From positions 1 through 40,695 of the forward strand of contig CAIOLC010000257.1 in the NCBI GenBank assembly GCA_903859055.1: 40,695 bases of DNA. Direction: 5' to 3'. Below are positions 25,227 to 35,347 of this stretch, piece after piece. The stretch's first letter is position 1, and every line of letters begins with the position of its first letter. The stretch comes from an uncultured Chlorobiaceae bacterium (GTDB taxonomy: Bacteria > Bacteroidota > Chlorobiia > Chlorobiales > Chlorobiaceae). The notes beneath the pieces were generated by a model. It made no database searches. It had not been told where the DNA came from and was given only the letters and a program-made list of their open reading frames with translations. A program made the position numbers and the translations under genes.

Positions 25227-26903
25227 TCAGGGAAGCCGGTTCAGAGCGCTGAGGATTGCCTTGATTGATGCAAGACTGATATTTGAATCAATACCGGCAC
25301 CGAATGATATCCGTCCATCAGCGCAGCCAATCTTGATGTAAGCCACAGCAAGCGCCCCAGCACTCTTGCCAATAGCATGCTCAGCATACTCATCAATACT
25401 GAAATCAAGCCCGCTTTCCCGCACAAATCCTTTGACAAACGCATCAAGCGGCCCATTTCCCTGTGCTTCAAAACTGAACTCCCGCTCCCGCCCCTGTACA
25501 ATACAACTGATGATCGTAGCCTCTTCATCATTACGTTCAAGATCCGCATCGTCCCATTTGATATTGCACTTTTTGAGCGTCATCGGCTCCTTCAGCTTTA
25601 CATACTCTGTATGAAACAGACCATGGATCTGATCTGGAGACAACTCAATACCGGTTGTGTCGGCAACGGCCTGAACAGCCTCAGCAAAATCAGGCTGCAT
25701 CCACTTTGGAATCTGGATACCGTAATCCTTTTCAAGTACATAGGCAACACCACCCTTGCCAGACTGGCTGTTGATACGCACAATGGCCTCATAATTGCAA
25801 CCAACATCCTCTGGATCAATGGGAAGATAAGGAACCGCCCACAACCCGCCCTGTGAGGATGGTTGTGCCTTCATCCCTTTACTGATGGCATCCTGATGCG
25901 ACCCTGAAAAAGCGGTATAGACCAGCTCTCCCGAATAGGGGTGACGAGGATGAATATCCATACGGGTAGAGCTGCGGTAAACCTCACGGATACGGGGTAA
26001 ATCTGAAAAATCAAGCTCGGGATCAACTCCCTGGGTAAAAAGATTCAGTGCCATGGTGACAATATCCATATTCCCGCACCGCTCCCCATTACCAAACAGA
26101 GCCCCCTCTACCCGATCAGCTCCAGCCATCAAAGCCAACTCGGCAGTTGCAACAGCGGTACCCCGATCATTATGGGCGTGAACACTGATCAGCACTGCCT
26201 CCCGATTCTTGATGTTGCGGCAGAACCACTCAATCCGGTCCGCATAAATATTCGGCTGCGACATCTCAACGGTTGAGGGCAGATTCAGTATAATTTTATC
26301 ATCTGCCGAAGCGCCCCAGGCATCCATCACCGCATGACAGACCTCCAGCGCATAATCAAGTTCCGTGCCGGTAAAACTTTCAGGGCTATACTCATAACGA
26401 ATACCAGCACAACCCGATTCATCTCTGAGACGGCGAACCAGCTCAGTCCCTTGCACGGCTATGAACTTGATCTCCTCCCTGTTCTTGCGGAACACAACAT
26501 CACGCTGCAACGTTGACGTGGAGTTATAAAGGTGCACAATTGCATGTTTCGAGCCTGATATGGAGTCAAATGTCTTACGAATGAGGTGTTCACGCGCCTG
26601 AGTCAGTACCTGGATGGTCACATCGTCAGGAACAAGATTCCCCTCAATCAGCCTGCGAACAAACGCATATTCCGTAGCTGATGCCGACGGAAACCCCACC
26701 TCAATCTCTTTGAAACCAATAGAAACAAGAAGCTGGAACATGGCAACCTTCTCATCCACACTCATCGGTATCGGAAGCGCCTGATTGCCATCACGAAGAT
26801 CGACACTGCACCACATCGGTGCTTTGGTGATACTCTTGTCGGGCCAGCTCCTTCCAGAAAGGGGAACCAGTGGATATGCAGCATATTTTTTGTAGTTTTT
26901 CAT
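25227..26903 (-). CDS. leuA: 2-isopropylmalate synthase
   Basis: First committed step of leucine synthesis: acetyl-CoA plus 2-oxoisovalerate. The N-terminal TIM barrel has the family motif WCSVDLRDGNQALPIPMSVD (metal-binding Asp in LRDGNQ) and the second metal site VHAHNDRGTAVATAELAL, with NGERCGNMDIVTMALNL. The C-terminal regulatory domain reads FSFEAQGNGPLDAFVKGF and ends with AYIKIGCADG...GAGIDSNI. This is the longer, actinobacterial/yeast-like form (558 aa). AAGGAG lies 8 bp before the ATG at 26903, and only 2 bp before the ATG at 26909, so I prefer 26903. Leucine feedback is expected from the family. Confidence 0.95.
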   Translation of the reverse strand: MKNYKKYAAYPLVPLSGRSWPDKSITKAPMWCSVDLRDGNQALPIPMSVDEKVAMFQLLVSIGFKEIEVGFPSASATEYAFVRRLIEGNLVPDDVTIQVLTQAREHLIRKTFDSISGSKHAIVHLYNSTSTLQRDVVFRKNREEIKFIAVQGTELVRRLRDESGCAGIRYEYSPESFTGTELDYALEVCHAVMDAWGASADDKIILNLPSTVEMSQPNIYADRIEWFCRNIKNREAVLISVHAHNDRGTAVATAELALMAGADRVEGALFGNGERCGNMDIVTMALNLFTQGVDPELDFSDLPRIREVYRSSTRMDIHPRHPYSGELVYTAFSGSHQDAISKGMKAQPSSQGGLWAVPYLPIDPEDVGCNYEAIVRINSQSGKGGVAYVLEKDYGIQIPKWMQPDFAEAVQAVADTTGIELSPDQIHGLFHTEYVKLKEPMTLKKCNIKWDDADLERNDEEATIISCIVQGREREFSFEAQGNGPLDAFVKGFVRESGLDFSIDEYAEHAIGKSAGALAVAYIKIGCADGRISFGAGIDSNISLASIKAILSALNRLP

Positions 26904-26932
26904 GGTCATCGCTCCTTGTGCTCCAGTAAATT

Positions 26933-26967
26933 AAAAAAGCCACCGACCCTGGAAGGACTGGTGGCTT
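26933..26967 (-). terminator. Hairpin with T-run between tRNA-Asn and leuA
   Basis: On the minus strand, arms AAGCCACC / GGTGGCTT (26967-26960 and 26944-26937) lead into six T residues (26938-26933). It lies 36 bp past tRNA-Asn and about 30 bp before leuA. It most simply terminates the tRNA transcript. Because it sits in what could be the leuA leader, an attenuation role cannot be excluded. Confidence 0.8.
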
Positions 26968-27002
26968 AACAAAAGATGAATCGCAATCCTCTCTTTTTTT
27001 TG

Positions 27003-27074
27003 CTCCGCGGGCAGGACTCGAACCTGCAACCCTGCGATTAACAGTCGCATGCTCTACCATTGAGCTACCACGGA
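27003..27074 (-). tRNA. tRNA-Asn (GTT anticodon)
   Basis: A complete cloverleaf folds on the minus strand. The acceptor arms are TCCGTGG / CCGCGGA with one G-T pair; the D arm is GCTC/GAGC; the anticodon stem is TGCGA/TCGCA around loop CTGTTAA, giving anticodon GTT; the T arm is GCAGG-TTCGAGT-CCTGC. The discriminator base is G. The 3' CCA is not encoded (the gene is followed by CAA). Length is 72 nt including the discriminator. Confidence 0.96.
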
Positions 27075-27159
27075 ATCTGCGTCGGCTAATATACACCGGT
27101 TTTTTTTAAATACAAATCACAAAAAAGGTTTTTTACCCATCCTGCAGATCGCTGATTAA

Positions 27160-27188
27160 TTGACAACTTTCATTTTCCATAATAATTT
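27160..27188 (+). promoter_or_regulatory. Sigma-70-like promoter for the yceD-rpmF-plsX-fab operon
   Basis: A consensus -35 TTGACA at 27160-27165, a 17-bp spacer and a -10 TAATTT at 27183-27188 lie 41 bp before the chosen yceD start. The position fits a promoter for the ribosomal-protein/fatty-acid operon and supports the downstream ATG for yceD. Confidence 0.65.
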
Positions 27189-27228
27189 TTGTACATTGGT
27201 TCTCTTTTATCGAAAAGATAGAATTTCA

Positions 27229-27777
27229 ATGAGTAAAGAGAAACCGCTGGTAGAGATTCGGACAGTCGCCCTTGTGGAGGGTATTAACGAATTTGATTAT
27301 ACCGGAAACATCATTGATTATGATGGCCGGCAATTAGCTGATGCCGGTTTTGACGGAGAGATAACGGTTCACGTTGACGCAAAAAAAAGTGATGAAGAGA
27401 TAAGCATAACCATCAGCACGTCGGCAATGGGGACGTTTTCCTGTGACCGTTGCATGGTGCCAATCTCAAAAATGCTGCACGGTTCTCTTGAGCTTTTTTA
27501 TACGTTCAATACTTCTCTTGCTGAAAAAGAGAATGAGATTGGCGAATACCGTCAGATAGCGACAAATACCGAATACATTGATATCACCGATGATGTATGC
27601 GATGCGTTGTTTTTGTCGCTGCCAGTCAAAGTTATTTGTACAGATAACCCCGACTGCAAGTTGTACGACAGCAATGCAGTCACTGAAGAGAAGCTGGATG
27701 GTGGCGATACCTTGCCCGGCAAGATGAGTACGTGGCGGGAGTCACTTGAAAAGCTGAAAAGCAATATTGTTAACTGA
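27229..27777 (+). CDS. yceD: YceD/DUF177 family protein
   Basis: A 182-residue protein of the DUF177 family, which almost always sits immediately before rpmF, as here; relatives have been linked to 23S rRNA maturation. Cys pairs are visible in FSCDRCMVPI and later ICTDNPDCKLYD, suggesting metal binding, and the stretch between them (HGSLELFYTFNTSL) is typical. The start is placed at ATG 27229; 23 residues upstream in frame would overlap the predicted promoter. The stop is 21 bp before rpmF. Confidence 0.9.
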   Translation: MSKEKPLVEIRTVALVEGINEFDYTGNIIDYDGRQLADAGFDGEITVHVDAKKSDEEISITISTSAMGTFSCDRCMVPISKMLHGSLELFYTFNTSLAEKENEIGEYRQIATNTEYIDITDDVCDALFLSLPVKVICTDNPDCKLYDSNAVTEEKLDGGDTLPGKMSTWRESLEKLKSNIVN

Positions 27778-27798
27778 TCATAAATAATAAGAAGCACC

Positions 27799-27990
27799 AT
27801 GGCCAACCCTAAAGCCAAAATGTCAAAGTCCCGGAGGGATAAAAGACGAGCCCAGTTCAATGCACGCACCAAACCGGCAACAACGGTCAACTGCCCGAAC
27901 TGTGGCGAGCCAACCCTTCCACACCGCGCATGTCGCCATTGTGGCCACTACCGTGGCAGATGCGTCGTCAATAAACTGGCAAAGAGCTGA
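27799..27990 (+). CDS. rpmF: 50S ribosomal protein L32
   Basis: Large-subunit ribosomal protein, 63 aa. The N-terminus [17 protein letters not shown] matches L32, and a zinc-ribbon C-x2-C...C-x2-C is present ([16 protein letters not shown]), so this is the Cys-containing version. Next to yceD and plsX in the order conserved across many bacteria. Confidence 0.97.
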   Translation: MANPKAKMSKSRRDKRRAQFNARTKPATTVNCPNCGEPTLPHRACRHCGHYRGRCVVNKLAKS

Positions 27991-28019
27991 TCAACCAATA
28001 GCAAGACAAAAAACCCATC

Positions 28020-29045
28020 ATGTTGACCATTGTTGTTGACGCCATGGGCGGTGACCACGCTCCCGCCTGTGTGATAGAGGGAACTGTTCAGGCTTTGCAG
28101 GAGAGCGGTAACCGGTTTGAAATCATTCTTGTCGGTCAGTCTGATAAAGTTGAGCCGCTTCTTGCCGGATATGATCTCACTGCGCTGAACATGAGATTTC
28201 TTCATGCGCCGGAAGTGATCACCATGGAAGACATTCCGGCCACTGCTGTCAAGACAAAGCAGAATTCATCACTTGTCAAGGGCTTGCAACTCTGCAAGAC
28301 AAAGCAGGCGGATGCGTTTGTCAGCGCGGGCAATACCGGTGCGCAGATGGCAGCCTCGCTCTTTGTGCTTGGCAGGCTTCCCGGTGTGCTTCGGCCCACG
28401 ATATACGCCTACTTTCCGCGTCTGACAGAAGGGTTAACCAACATTGTCGATGTGGGGGCAAATGTAGACTGCAAACCTGAAAACCTTGTGCAGTTTGCTG
28501 AAATGCTGACCATTTATCAACGATATGGCGCTGGAATAGAGAGACCGCTTACCGGCCTGTTGAACATTGGTGGGGAGGAAGGAAAGGGGTCAGAGGTACT
28601 CAAACAGACATACCGACTCCTGAAAGAGGCGGCCAGCAAGGGAACGATAACTTTTCTGGGAAATATAGAGGGACACGATATCCTGAAAGGAGAGGCCACC
28701 ATTGTTGTTTGCGACGGAGTTGTCGGCAACACCATCCTGAAATTTGGTGAAAGTATTCCTGAATTCCTTGGCACCTTGTTCAAGCACTCACTTGAAGTGC
28801 TGCTACTTTCCGGCCAGATCAACAAGGAGAGTGCTGCATTGATTACCGGTATGTTCAAGAGCATGTTTGAACCCTTTGATGTCGAACAATTTGGTGGTGT
28901 ACCCTTTCTTGGTGTTGACGGCATCTCGATTGTCGGCCACGGACGCTCCTCCTCAAGAGCCATAAAAAACATGATCTACATGGCCGAACACATGATCGAA
29001 AAAAGAGTCAACGAGCATATTGCTGAAGTTCTGTCCGAACAATAG
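28020..29045 (+). CDS. plsX: Phosphate acyltransferase PlsX
   Basis: Converts acyl-ACP to acyl phosphate for phospholipid synthesis, at the inner face of the membrane. Signatures: [18 protein letters not shown] at the N-terminus, [50 protein letters not shown] and [14 protein letters not shown]. Length (341 aa) is typical. It is followed 18 bp later by fabH, as in many bacteria. Confidence 0.97.
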   Translation: MLTIVVDAMGGDHAPACVIEGTVQALQESGNRFEIILVGQSDKVEPLLAGYDLTALNMRFLHAPEVITMEDIPATAVKTKQNSSLVKGLQLCKTKQADAFVSAGNTGAQMAASLFVLGRLPGVLRPTIYAYFPRLTEGLTNIVDVGANVDCKPENLVQFAEMLTIYQRYGAGIERPLTGLLNIGGEEGKGSEVLKQTYRLLKEAASKGTITFLGNIEGHDILKGEATIVVCDGVVGNTILKFGESIPEFLGTLFKHSLEVLLLSGQINKESAALITGMFKSMFEPFDVEQFGGVPFLGVDGISIVGHGRSSSRAIKNMIYMAEHMIEKRVNEHIAEVLSEQ

Positions 29046-29063
29046 AAAAACTGCATTGAACGC

Positions 29064-30053
29064 ATGAAAGCTGCAATTACGGCCACAGCCAAATATTTAC
29101 CTCCCGATATTCTGAGTAATCGCGATCTTGAGCTGATGCTTGAGACCAACGACGAGTGGATTCGTTCAAGGACTGGCATCAGTGAGCGCAGGATACTCAA
29201 GGATCCAGCAAAAGCAACATCATACATGTGCGGTGAGGTTGGACGGCTACTGCTTGAAAAAAGGCAGATTGCTGCAGATGACATTGAGCTGATCATTATT
29301 GCCACCATGACGCCGGACATGCTTTTTCCATCGACAGCCTGTCTGGTACAGAGCATCATTGGCGCAAGGAACGCCTGGGCTTTCGACCTTAATGCTGCCT
29401 GCTCAGGATTTCTCTATGCGCTGAACGTCGCTTCGCGCTTTATCGAAAGCGGAGCACACAAAAAAGTGATGGTCATTGGTGCCGATATGATGTCATCAAT
29501 TATTGATTATACCGATCGCTCCACAGCAATTCTTTTTGGAGATGGCGCTGGCGGTGTTATCCTCGAACCAGCAAAAGAGGAGGGTTTCGGCATTCTTGAC
29601 ACTCGCATGTACTCTGATGGAGCAAGCGGCAAAGATCGCCTGCTGATGACTGGCGGTGGCAGTCTGCATCCGGCAACTCATGAGACGATCGATAAAAAAA
29701 TGCACTATATCTATCAGGATGGACGACAGGTTTTCAAGTCTGCGGTTGTTGCCATGGCTGATGTTGCTGGCGAAATCATGAGTCGTAATAACCTCTCTGC
29801 CAACGACGTTGACTATCTGGTGCCACACCAGGCCAATCAACGAATCATTAACGCCACTGCGGAGCGAATGGGAGTTGACGACGAAAAGGTGGTTTCAAAC
29901 GTTGCCCGTTACGGCAACACCACAGCAGGAACCATCCCAATCTGTCTGGCTGAACTTGATGAAGAGCAGAAGCTGCACACAGGTTCCAATTTGGTTCTGG
30001 TTAGTTTTGGTGCCGGCTATACATGGGGCGGCATCTACCTAAAATGGCAATAA
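29064..30053 (+). CDS. fabH: 3-oxoacyl-ACP synthase III
   Basis: Initiates fatty-acid synthesis by condensing acetyl-CoA with malonyl-ACP. The N-terminus has [16 protein letters not shown]. The catalytic triad is visible: Cys113 in [12 protein letters not shown], His in [11 protein letters not shown] and Asn in [25 protein letters not shown] is also conserved. At 329 aa it is full length. It ends 7 bp before fabD. Confidence 0.97.
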   Translation: MKAAITATAKYLPPDILSNRDLELMLETNDEWIRSRTGISERRILKDPAKATSYMCGEVGRLLLEKRQIAADDIELIIIATMTPDMLFPSTACLVQSIIGARNAWAFDLNAACSGFLYALNVASRFIESGAHKKVMVIGADMMSSIIDYTDRSTAILFGDGAGGVILEPAKEEGFGILDTRMYSDGASGKDRLLMTGGGSLHPATHETIDKKMHYIYQDGRQVFKSAVVAMADVAGEIMSRNNLSANDVDYLVPHQANQRIINATAERMGVDDEKVVSNVARYGNTTAGTIPICLAELDEEQKLHTGSNLVLVSFGAGYTWGGIYLKWQ

Positions 30054-30060
30054 GGAGATC

Positions 30061-30975
30061 ATGAAAGCTTTCGTTTTTCCGGGACAGGGCTCCCAATACT
30101 GCGGCATGGGCAAGGATATCTTTGACAATTTTGCAACTGCACGTTTGATGATGGAGAGGGCGAATGAGCTGCTCGGCTATTCGATAACCGATATCATGTT
30201 TTCAGGCAGTGAGGAGGAGTTGCGCCAGACAAAATATACCCAGCCAGCTATTTTTCTTCACAGCATCGCTGTTGCAACACTGATCGGACAGAATGATGTC
30301 GAAATGACAGCAGGTCACAGCCTCGGGGAGTATACCGCGCTCTGCTTTGCTGGATCCATCAGCTTTGATGATGCCATGCGCATTGTGGCAAAGCGTGGTG
30401 AGCTGATGCAGCATGCCGGTCAACAAAACCCTGGTACTATGGCTGCCATCATCGGCATGCCCGACAGCGCGCTTGAAGGACTTCTTGAGGAGGCTGGATT
30501 AGAGGGTATTGTTCAGGCTGCCAATTTCAATTCGCCCGGACAGATTGTTCTCTCCGGTGATATTGCCGCTATAATAAAAGCGGTAGCACTTGCCCCCTCC
30601 AAAGGGGCTCGCATGGCAAAAGAGCTGGTGGTTTCCGGGGCATTTCACTCCCCTCTCATGAAACCTGCCGAAACAGAGCTTGCCGCCGCTCTTGATGGTA
30701 TTGAGATAAAAAATGCCTCGATACCGGTCTGCATGAATGCTGTAGCCCGTCCGATAACTGACGCAGCAGAGATCCACCAGAATCTTATTCTGCAACTGAC
30801 CAGCTCTGTGCTCTGGTCGCAGTCAATCGAGGCAATGGTGCAAAACGGCATGACAGAGTTTATAGAGGTCGGCCCGCAGAAGGTGTTGCAGGGTCTGATC
30901 AAACGAATTGACAAAAGTGTAACGATCAGTGGCATCGACACTGCTGCGGATATTCAGGCTCTCAAAGCCTTGTAA
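30061..30975 (+). CDS. fabD: Malonyl-CoA:ACP transacylase
   Basis: Loads malonyl groups onto ACP. The start [17 protein letters not shown] is the family signature. The nucleophile is Ser87 in [12 protein letters not shown], and the catalytic His lies in [25 protein letters not shown] and [14 protein letters not shown] are also present. Length is 304 aa. It lies between fabH and fabG in the standard fab order. AAGGAG lies right before the ATG. Confidence 0.97.
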   Translation: MKAFVFPGQGSQYCGMGKDIFDNFATARLMMERANELLGYSITDIMFSGSEEELRQTKYTQPAIFLHSIAVATLIGQNDVEMTAGHSLGEYTALCFAGSISFDDAMRIVAKRGELMQHAGQQNPGTMAAIIGMPDSALEGLLEEAGLEGIVQAANFNSPGQIVLSGDIAAIIKAVALAPSKGARMAKELVVSGAFHSPLMKPAETELAAALDGIEIKNASIPVCMNAVARPITDAAEIHQNLILQLTSSVLWSQSIEAMVQNGMTEFIEVGPQKVLQGLIKRIDKSVTISGIDTAADIQALKAL

Positions 30976-31056
30976 GGGCGACCTATCGGTAGCTCTGCTC
31001 ATTGCACAGAAAATTTATTGGCACCCTTGAATAATAAACATCAACCGACTGAAACT

Positions 31057-31794
31057 ATGTTTGAAGGAAAAATCGCTGTTGTCACTGGATCAGCCAGAGG
31101 AATCGGACAGGCTATTGCGTATAACCTTGCCGCCAGAGGTGCCGATATTGTGCTGTGCGACATTAAGGCTGAATGGCTTTCAGAAAGTGCCGAAGGGGTA
31201 AAAAAACTTGGCAGAAAGGCTTACTGTTTTGAACTCGATGTCACCAACGCCACTGCCGTACAGAATGCCTTTAACGACATTGCTGCTGAGACCGGAAGAA
31301 TCGATATCCTCGTTAACAATGCAGGCATTACCAAGGACGGCCTGCTGATGAGAATGAGTGAAGAGGATTGGGATGCCGTACTTACTGTCAATCTGAAAGG
31401 TACCTTTGCCTGCACCAAGGCGGTCAGCCGCATCATGATGAAGCAGCGCTCGGGATCGATCATCAACATCGCTTCGGTCGTCGGACTGATGGGCAATGCC
31501 GGACAGGCCAACTATGCCGCATCGAAAGGTGGAGTTATTGCCTTCACAAAATCCATTGCCAAAGAGTTTGCATCCCGCAACATCAGGGCAAACGCCGTTG
31601 CACCGGGATTCATTTCATCGAAAATGACCGATGCTCTCTCCGATGAAGTTCGCCAGAAAATGCTTGAGGCTATCCCTCTCGCCAGCTTTGGCACTCCTGA
31701 GGATGTAGCCAACGCAGTGGCATTCCTGGCCAGTGACCAGTCCTCATATATTACCGGACAGGTCATCAGCGTCAACGGCGGTATGGTTATGTGA
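31057..31794 (+). CDS. fabG: 3-oxoacyl-ACP reductase
   Basis: NADPH-dependent reduction of 3-oxoacyl-ACP. This short-chain dehydrogenase has the cofactor motif [14 protein letters not shown], the NNAGIT strand, catalytic Ser in [12 protein letters not shown], and Tyr/Lys in YAASKGG. The C-terminus [17 protein letters not shown] is classic FabG. I choose ATG 31057 ([11 protein letters not shown]), giving 245 aa; an in-frame TTG at 31018 adds 13 residues with no similarity to the family. Confidence 0.96.
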   Translation: MFEGKIAVVTGSARGIGQAIAYNLAARGADIVLCDIKAEWLSESAEGVKKLGRKAYCFELDVTNATAVQNAFNDIAAETGRIDILVNNAGITKDGLLMRMSEEDWDAVLTVNLKGTFACTKAVSRIMMKQRSGSIINIASVVGLMGNAGQANYAASKGGVIAFTKSIAKEFASRNIRANAVAPGFISSKMTDALSDEVRQKMLEAIPLASFGTPEDVANAVAFLASDQSSYITGQVISVNGGMVM

Positions 31795-31883
31795 TTTGGG
31801 CAAGCATCTTTTCTTTGTATATTGGCAGACTTTTTTAAAATTTTTCATTCTAACAACCCAACGTTTAATCAGGAGAACACACC

Positions 31884-32123
31884 ATGACTCAAGCAGAAAT
31901 CAAAGATAAAGTATACGACATTATCGTCAGCAAGATGGGCGTCAACAAAGATCAGATCAAATCGGACTCAAAATTTTCTGATGATCTTGGGGCAGATTCA
32001 CTTGATACCGTTGAGTTGATCATGGAGCTTGAGAGCGAGTTCGGTGTACAGATTCCTGATGAGGATGCAGAGAAGATCGGCACCGTGCAACAGGCTATTG
32101 ATTACATCGTCAACAAAAAGTAA
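31884..32123 (+). CDS. acpP: Acyl carrier protein
   Basis: Carrier of growing acyl chains, 79 aa, strongly acidic. The phosphopantetheine attachment Ser39 lies in [21 protein letters not shown] is well placed before the ATG. The 89-bp gap before it is AT-rich and wide compared with the rest of the operon, so an additional promoter for acpP is possible, though I could not fix one. Confidence 0.97.
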   Translation: MTQAEIKDKVYDIIVSKMGVNKDQIKSDSKFSDDLGADSLDTVELIMELESEFGVQIPDEDAEKIGTVQQAIDYIVNKK

Positions 32124-32173
32124 ACTGGCGTTACCGGAAAACATGCAAACGGCAAACAGATAAATCAGAAGCT

Positions 32174-33427
32174 ATGGCTCAGGATCGCAAGAGAATTGTC
32201 ATTACCGGAATAGGAGTTTTGACTCCTGTAGGTCTTTCCAAAGAGGAGTTCTGGAACTCCCTCTCTCAAGGAAGAAGCGGTGCGGCACCAATTACCTATT
32301 TCGATACCACCGATTTTGCGACAACCTTTGCCTGCGAGCTGAAAGGATTTTCGGCAACAGACCATATCGACAAAAAATCTGCTGACAGGATGGATCCATA
32401 CTGTCAGTATGCCGTTATCGCTGCCGGGCAGGCACTGACCGATTCAGGGCTTGACCTGAAGGCAATTGATCCGCTCAGAATCGGCGTGGTGCACGGCTCT
32501 GGCATTGGCGGGATGACCACCTACGAGCAGCAGTTCGAGACCTTTCTTTCACGAGGAGCAAGACGCATCAGCCCCTTCTTTATTCCCATGCTGATCCCCG
32601 ATATTGCAGCAGGGCAGATCTCAATCCGTTACGGTCTCATGGGGCCAAACTATGCAACCGCTTCTGCCTGTGCAACATCGCTTCACGCCATTATTGACTC
32701 GTACCTGCTGATTCAGGCTGGAATGGCCGATTATATGGTTTGTGGCGGTTCAGAGGCACCAATCACGAGGATGAGCGTTGGCGGCTTCAACGCAGCCAGA
32801 GCTCTTTCAACCGCAAACGACCGGCCACAGCAGGCATCTCGACCTTATGACCGCGACCGTGACGGCTTTGTCATGGGAGAGGGGGGAGGGTCGCTGATTC
32901 TTGAATCTCTGGATTCTGCAAAAGCACGCGGGGCAAAAATTTACGGTGAAATCGTTGGTGTCGGGGCAACAGCCGATGCTTACCACCTGACCGCCCCGCA
33001 CCCCGAAGGAATTGGTGCGGTCAATGCCATGAGAACGGCCATAACGATGGCGGGCATTACCCCCGAACAGATCGACTACATTAACACCCACGGCACCTCT
33101 ACTCCACTCGGAGACCTTGCAGAGATTGCCGCCATCAAGAGACTTTTTGGTGAACACGCCTACAAGTTGAGTATCAGCGCAACCAAATCGATGACCGGCC
33201 ACCTTTTGGGCGCTGCCGGAGTTGTCGAGTCAATTGCCTGCCTCCTTGCCTTGCAGCACCAGACGGTTCCACCGACGATCAACCTCGACAATCTTGACCC
33301 GATGGTTGACCTGGATGTTACGCCGAACACTCCGAAAAAACGCACTATAGAGTACGCTCTCAATAATGGCTTCGGCTTTGGCGGGCACAACGGCTCTATT
33401 ATTTTCAGGAACGGATCTTCGCTCTGA
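32174..33427 (+). CDS. fabF: 3-oxoacyl-ACP synthase II
   Basis: Chain-elongating condensing enzyme. The nucleophile is Cys166 in [12 protein letters not shown]; the two active-site His residues are in [11 protein letters not shown] and [14 protein letters not shown]. The C-terminus [15 protein letters not shown] is the family's conserved ending. Length (417 aa) is normal. The TGA stop overlaps the Shine-Dalgarno-like GAGGAG that precedes the rnc start, which suggests translational coupling. Confidence 0.97.
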   Translation: MAQDRKRIVITGIGVLTPVGLSKEEFWNSLSQGRSGAAPITYFDTTDFATTFACELKGFSATDHIDKKSADRMDPYCQYAVIAAGQALTDSGLDLKAIDPLRIGVVHGSGIGGMTTYEQQFETFLSRGARRISPFFIPMLIPDIAAGQISIRYGLMGPNYATASACATSLHAIIDSYLLIQAGMADYMVCGGSEAPITRMSVGGFNAARALSTANDRPQQASRPYDRDRDGFVMGEGGGSLILESLDSAKARGAKIYGEIVGVGATADAYHLTAPHPEGIGAVNAMRTAITMAGITPEQIDYINTHGTSTPLGDLAEIAAIKRLFGEHAYKLSISATKSMTGHLLGAAGVVESIACLLALQHQTVPPTINLDNLDPMVDLDVTPNTPKKRTIEYALNNGFGFGGHNGSIIFRNGSSL

Positions 33428-33437
33428 GGAGCTGAAA

Positions 33438-34277
33438 TTGCCAGCTTTGGAGAAATTGTGGGAAAGGCTGGTGGCTTTTGGGGGGTTTGGGGAGGCTGAG
33501 GATATAGAGAATAGGAATTATAGGACTAATACGACTGATGGGGCTGGGCAGACCACGGGGTGTGAGCTTTCAGAGGAGAGTATTGAGTATTTGAGGGGGA
33601 TTTTGGGAGAGGAGGCTGGATCCATGATGCTTTACCAGACAGCTTTGACTCACCGATCTTTTGTGCATAGACCTGCTACTGCAGAACCTGTAGAATCAAA
33701 CCAGCGTCTTGAGTTTCTTGGCGATTCGGTGCTTGGGCTGTTGATCTCTGACTACCTTTTCAGACTCTTTCCCGAAAGCGCTGAAGGTGAGCTTTCGAGT
33801 ACCCGCGCAAAAATTGTCAACAGTCGCTCCCTTGCCGCATTTGCCCGCACGATTGCGCTTGGCGACCATATCCGCCTTGGAGAAACGACCGATCACCAGA
33901 ACATCAGGAGTAGTGAGTCGGCCCTGGCTGATGCCTTTGAGTCGCTCATTGGCGCTATCTATCTCGACAAAGGGCTGCAGAAGGCCTATGATTTTGTGAT
34001 TCGCCATATCATTGAGCATGTCAACTTCAACACCATCGTTGCCGCCGAGCACAACTACAAAAGCCGCCTCATTGAGTACACCCAGTCGCACCATCTGCCA
34101 GCACCCGTCTACACGGTGCTTGCCGAAGCCGGTGCTGAACATGCAAAATCCTTTACCGTCACCGTAACCTGCAATGAAGCACTCCTTGGAACAGGAACTG
34201 CACGACGCAAAAAGGATGCCGAGCAACTGGCGGCCAGGGAGGCTATGGAGATACTTGACAGAGAAATTTCAGCTTAA
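33438..34277 (+). CDS. rnc: Ribonuclease III
   Basis: Double-strand-specific endoribonuclease for rRNA and mRNA processing. The catalytic domain carries ALTHRSF and the signature NQRLEFLGDSVLGLLISDY, with the second acidic cluster SALADAFESLIGAIYLD. The dsRNA-binding domain follows (NYKSRLIEYTQSHHLPAPVY to RRKKDAEQLAAREAM). I choose TTG at 33438, which has GAGGAG 6 bp upstream, giving 279 aa; an in-frame ATG at 33366 would overlap fabF by 62 bp without a ribosome-binding site. About 50 residues before the catalytic domain are unusual: G-rich DNA with GGG, AGG and TTG codons, unlike the rest of the gene. Confidence 0.93.
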   Translation: MPALEKLWERLVAFGGFGEAEDIENRNYRTNTTDGAGQTTGCELSEESIEYLRGILGEEAGSMMLYQTALTHRSFVHRPATAEPVESNQRLEFLGDSVLGLLISDYLFRLFPESAEGELSSTRAKIVNSRSLAAFARTIALGDHIRLGETTDHQNIRSSESALADAFESLIGAIYLDKGLQKAYDFVIRHIIEHVNFNTIVAAEHNYKSRLIEYTQSHHLPAPVYTVLAEAGAEHAKSFTVTVTCNEALLGTGTARRKKDAEQLAAREAMEILDREISA

Positions 34278-34859
34278 ATCTGATACACCTCCCAATAAGT
34301 GTCAAAACCCTGAGCATTCTTACTATTTTCTCGGCATCCTGGTTTTGAACGTCTGGTGTACATTGAATCGCCCTCTTGGTGTAACCCTTCAAGGGTCGAC
34401 TCAATGACTCTATCACATGCTTCAATTTTTTTGAAATCTCCACAGAGGTTTAACAATGAACCCCGCAGGCAAACATAATACCGTGAAACGACCCCGTTTT
34501 TCATCCATTATTTCCGTGGACGCTGCACATTCATGGCTTATAATGCTCTTGAGATTCCTCGCAATCCCAAGCAAAACAAAGATCATTGCGACCATTTCTA
34601 TGAAAGTCAATCTCCTGGTTTGATAATGTACTTTCTTGATTCCCTCTCTTCAGATAGAGAATTCCCTATTACTTTTTGCAAACATAACATCGTACATTGT
34701 TTGGACATTATCGCCCTCTTTCCAAGCGCGTTCTTTTTGCCATTGATGATGAAATGATTTTGATGGTTACTGCGCTTGATTGCCGCAGAAATCCTGACTC
34801 AATAAAGACAAAATTGCGCGGATGACGATTATCAAAAAAAGTGAAAATCACCACAACCT
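34278..34859. other. 582-bp intergenic stretch without a confident gene
   Basis: AT-rich and low in coding signal on both strands. Minus-strand frames in 34278-34610 give short peptides with no start signals and no family I recognise; they could be decayed coding sequence but also chance. I see no tRNA fold, and no RNase P RNA (GAGGAAAGTCC) or tmRNA signature. The promoter for the ACT-domain gene presumably lies near 34800, but I could not assign it. Confidence 0.4.
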
Positions 34860-35288
34860 ATGATTATCAAGCAACTCTCGGTGTTTCTCGAAAACAGGAC
34901 TGGACGGCTGACGGAACTGACCGCTATTCTTGCCGCCAACGACATCAATATCTCGGCATTCAGTATTGCCGATACTGCCGACTACGGTATTCTGCGCATG
35001 ATTGTCGGACGGCCGGATGCGGCGGCAGAGATACTGCGCAAGGCGGGATTTGCCGTCAAAATTACTGATGTGGTCGGTATGATTATCCCCCACAGACCCG
35101 GCGGGCTGCACAAGGCGCTGCAGCTTATTTCCGACAATAACGTAGCCATTGACTACATGTACGCTTTCGCCTCTGGAGACTGTAAGGCCACCGTGGTTAT
35201 AAGAGCGGAATCGTTGCAGAAACTCATTGATGTCCTACAGGAGCACAAGATGGAACTGCTGCAGGAGGGGGATGTCTATCAGGTGTAA
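34860..35288 (+). CDS. Tandem ACT-domain protein
   Basis: A 142-residue protein made of two ACT domains: IIKQLSVFLENRTGRLTELT...NINISAF (residues 1-70) and IIPHRPGGLHKALQLISDNN...AIDYMYAF (about 72-140). ACT domains bind amino acids, so this is probably a small-molecule sensor with no enzyme domain of its own. Such double-ACT proteins are often found beside phenylacetate-CoA ligase or amino-acid genes; here the neighbour is an aminotransferase 59 bp downstream. Ligand unknown. Confidence 0.88.
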   Translation: MIIKQLSVFLENRTGRLTELTAILAANDINISAFSIADTADYGILRMIVGRPDAAAEILRKAGFAVKITDVVGMIIPHRPGGLHKALQLISDNNVAIDYMYAFASGDCKATVVIRAESLQKLIDVLQEHKMELLQEGDVYQV

Positions 35289-35347
35289 CCAATTACCAAT
35301 ATGTTGCTCCTACGGAGGCTTGTACTCCATTGCCCTGAAGGAGCCTT

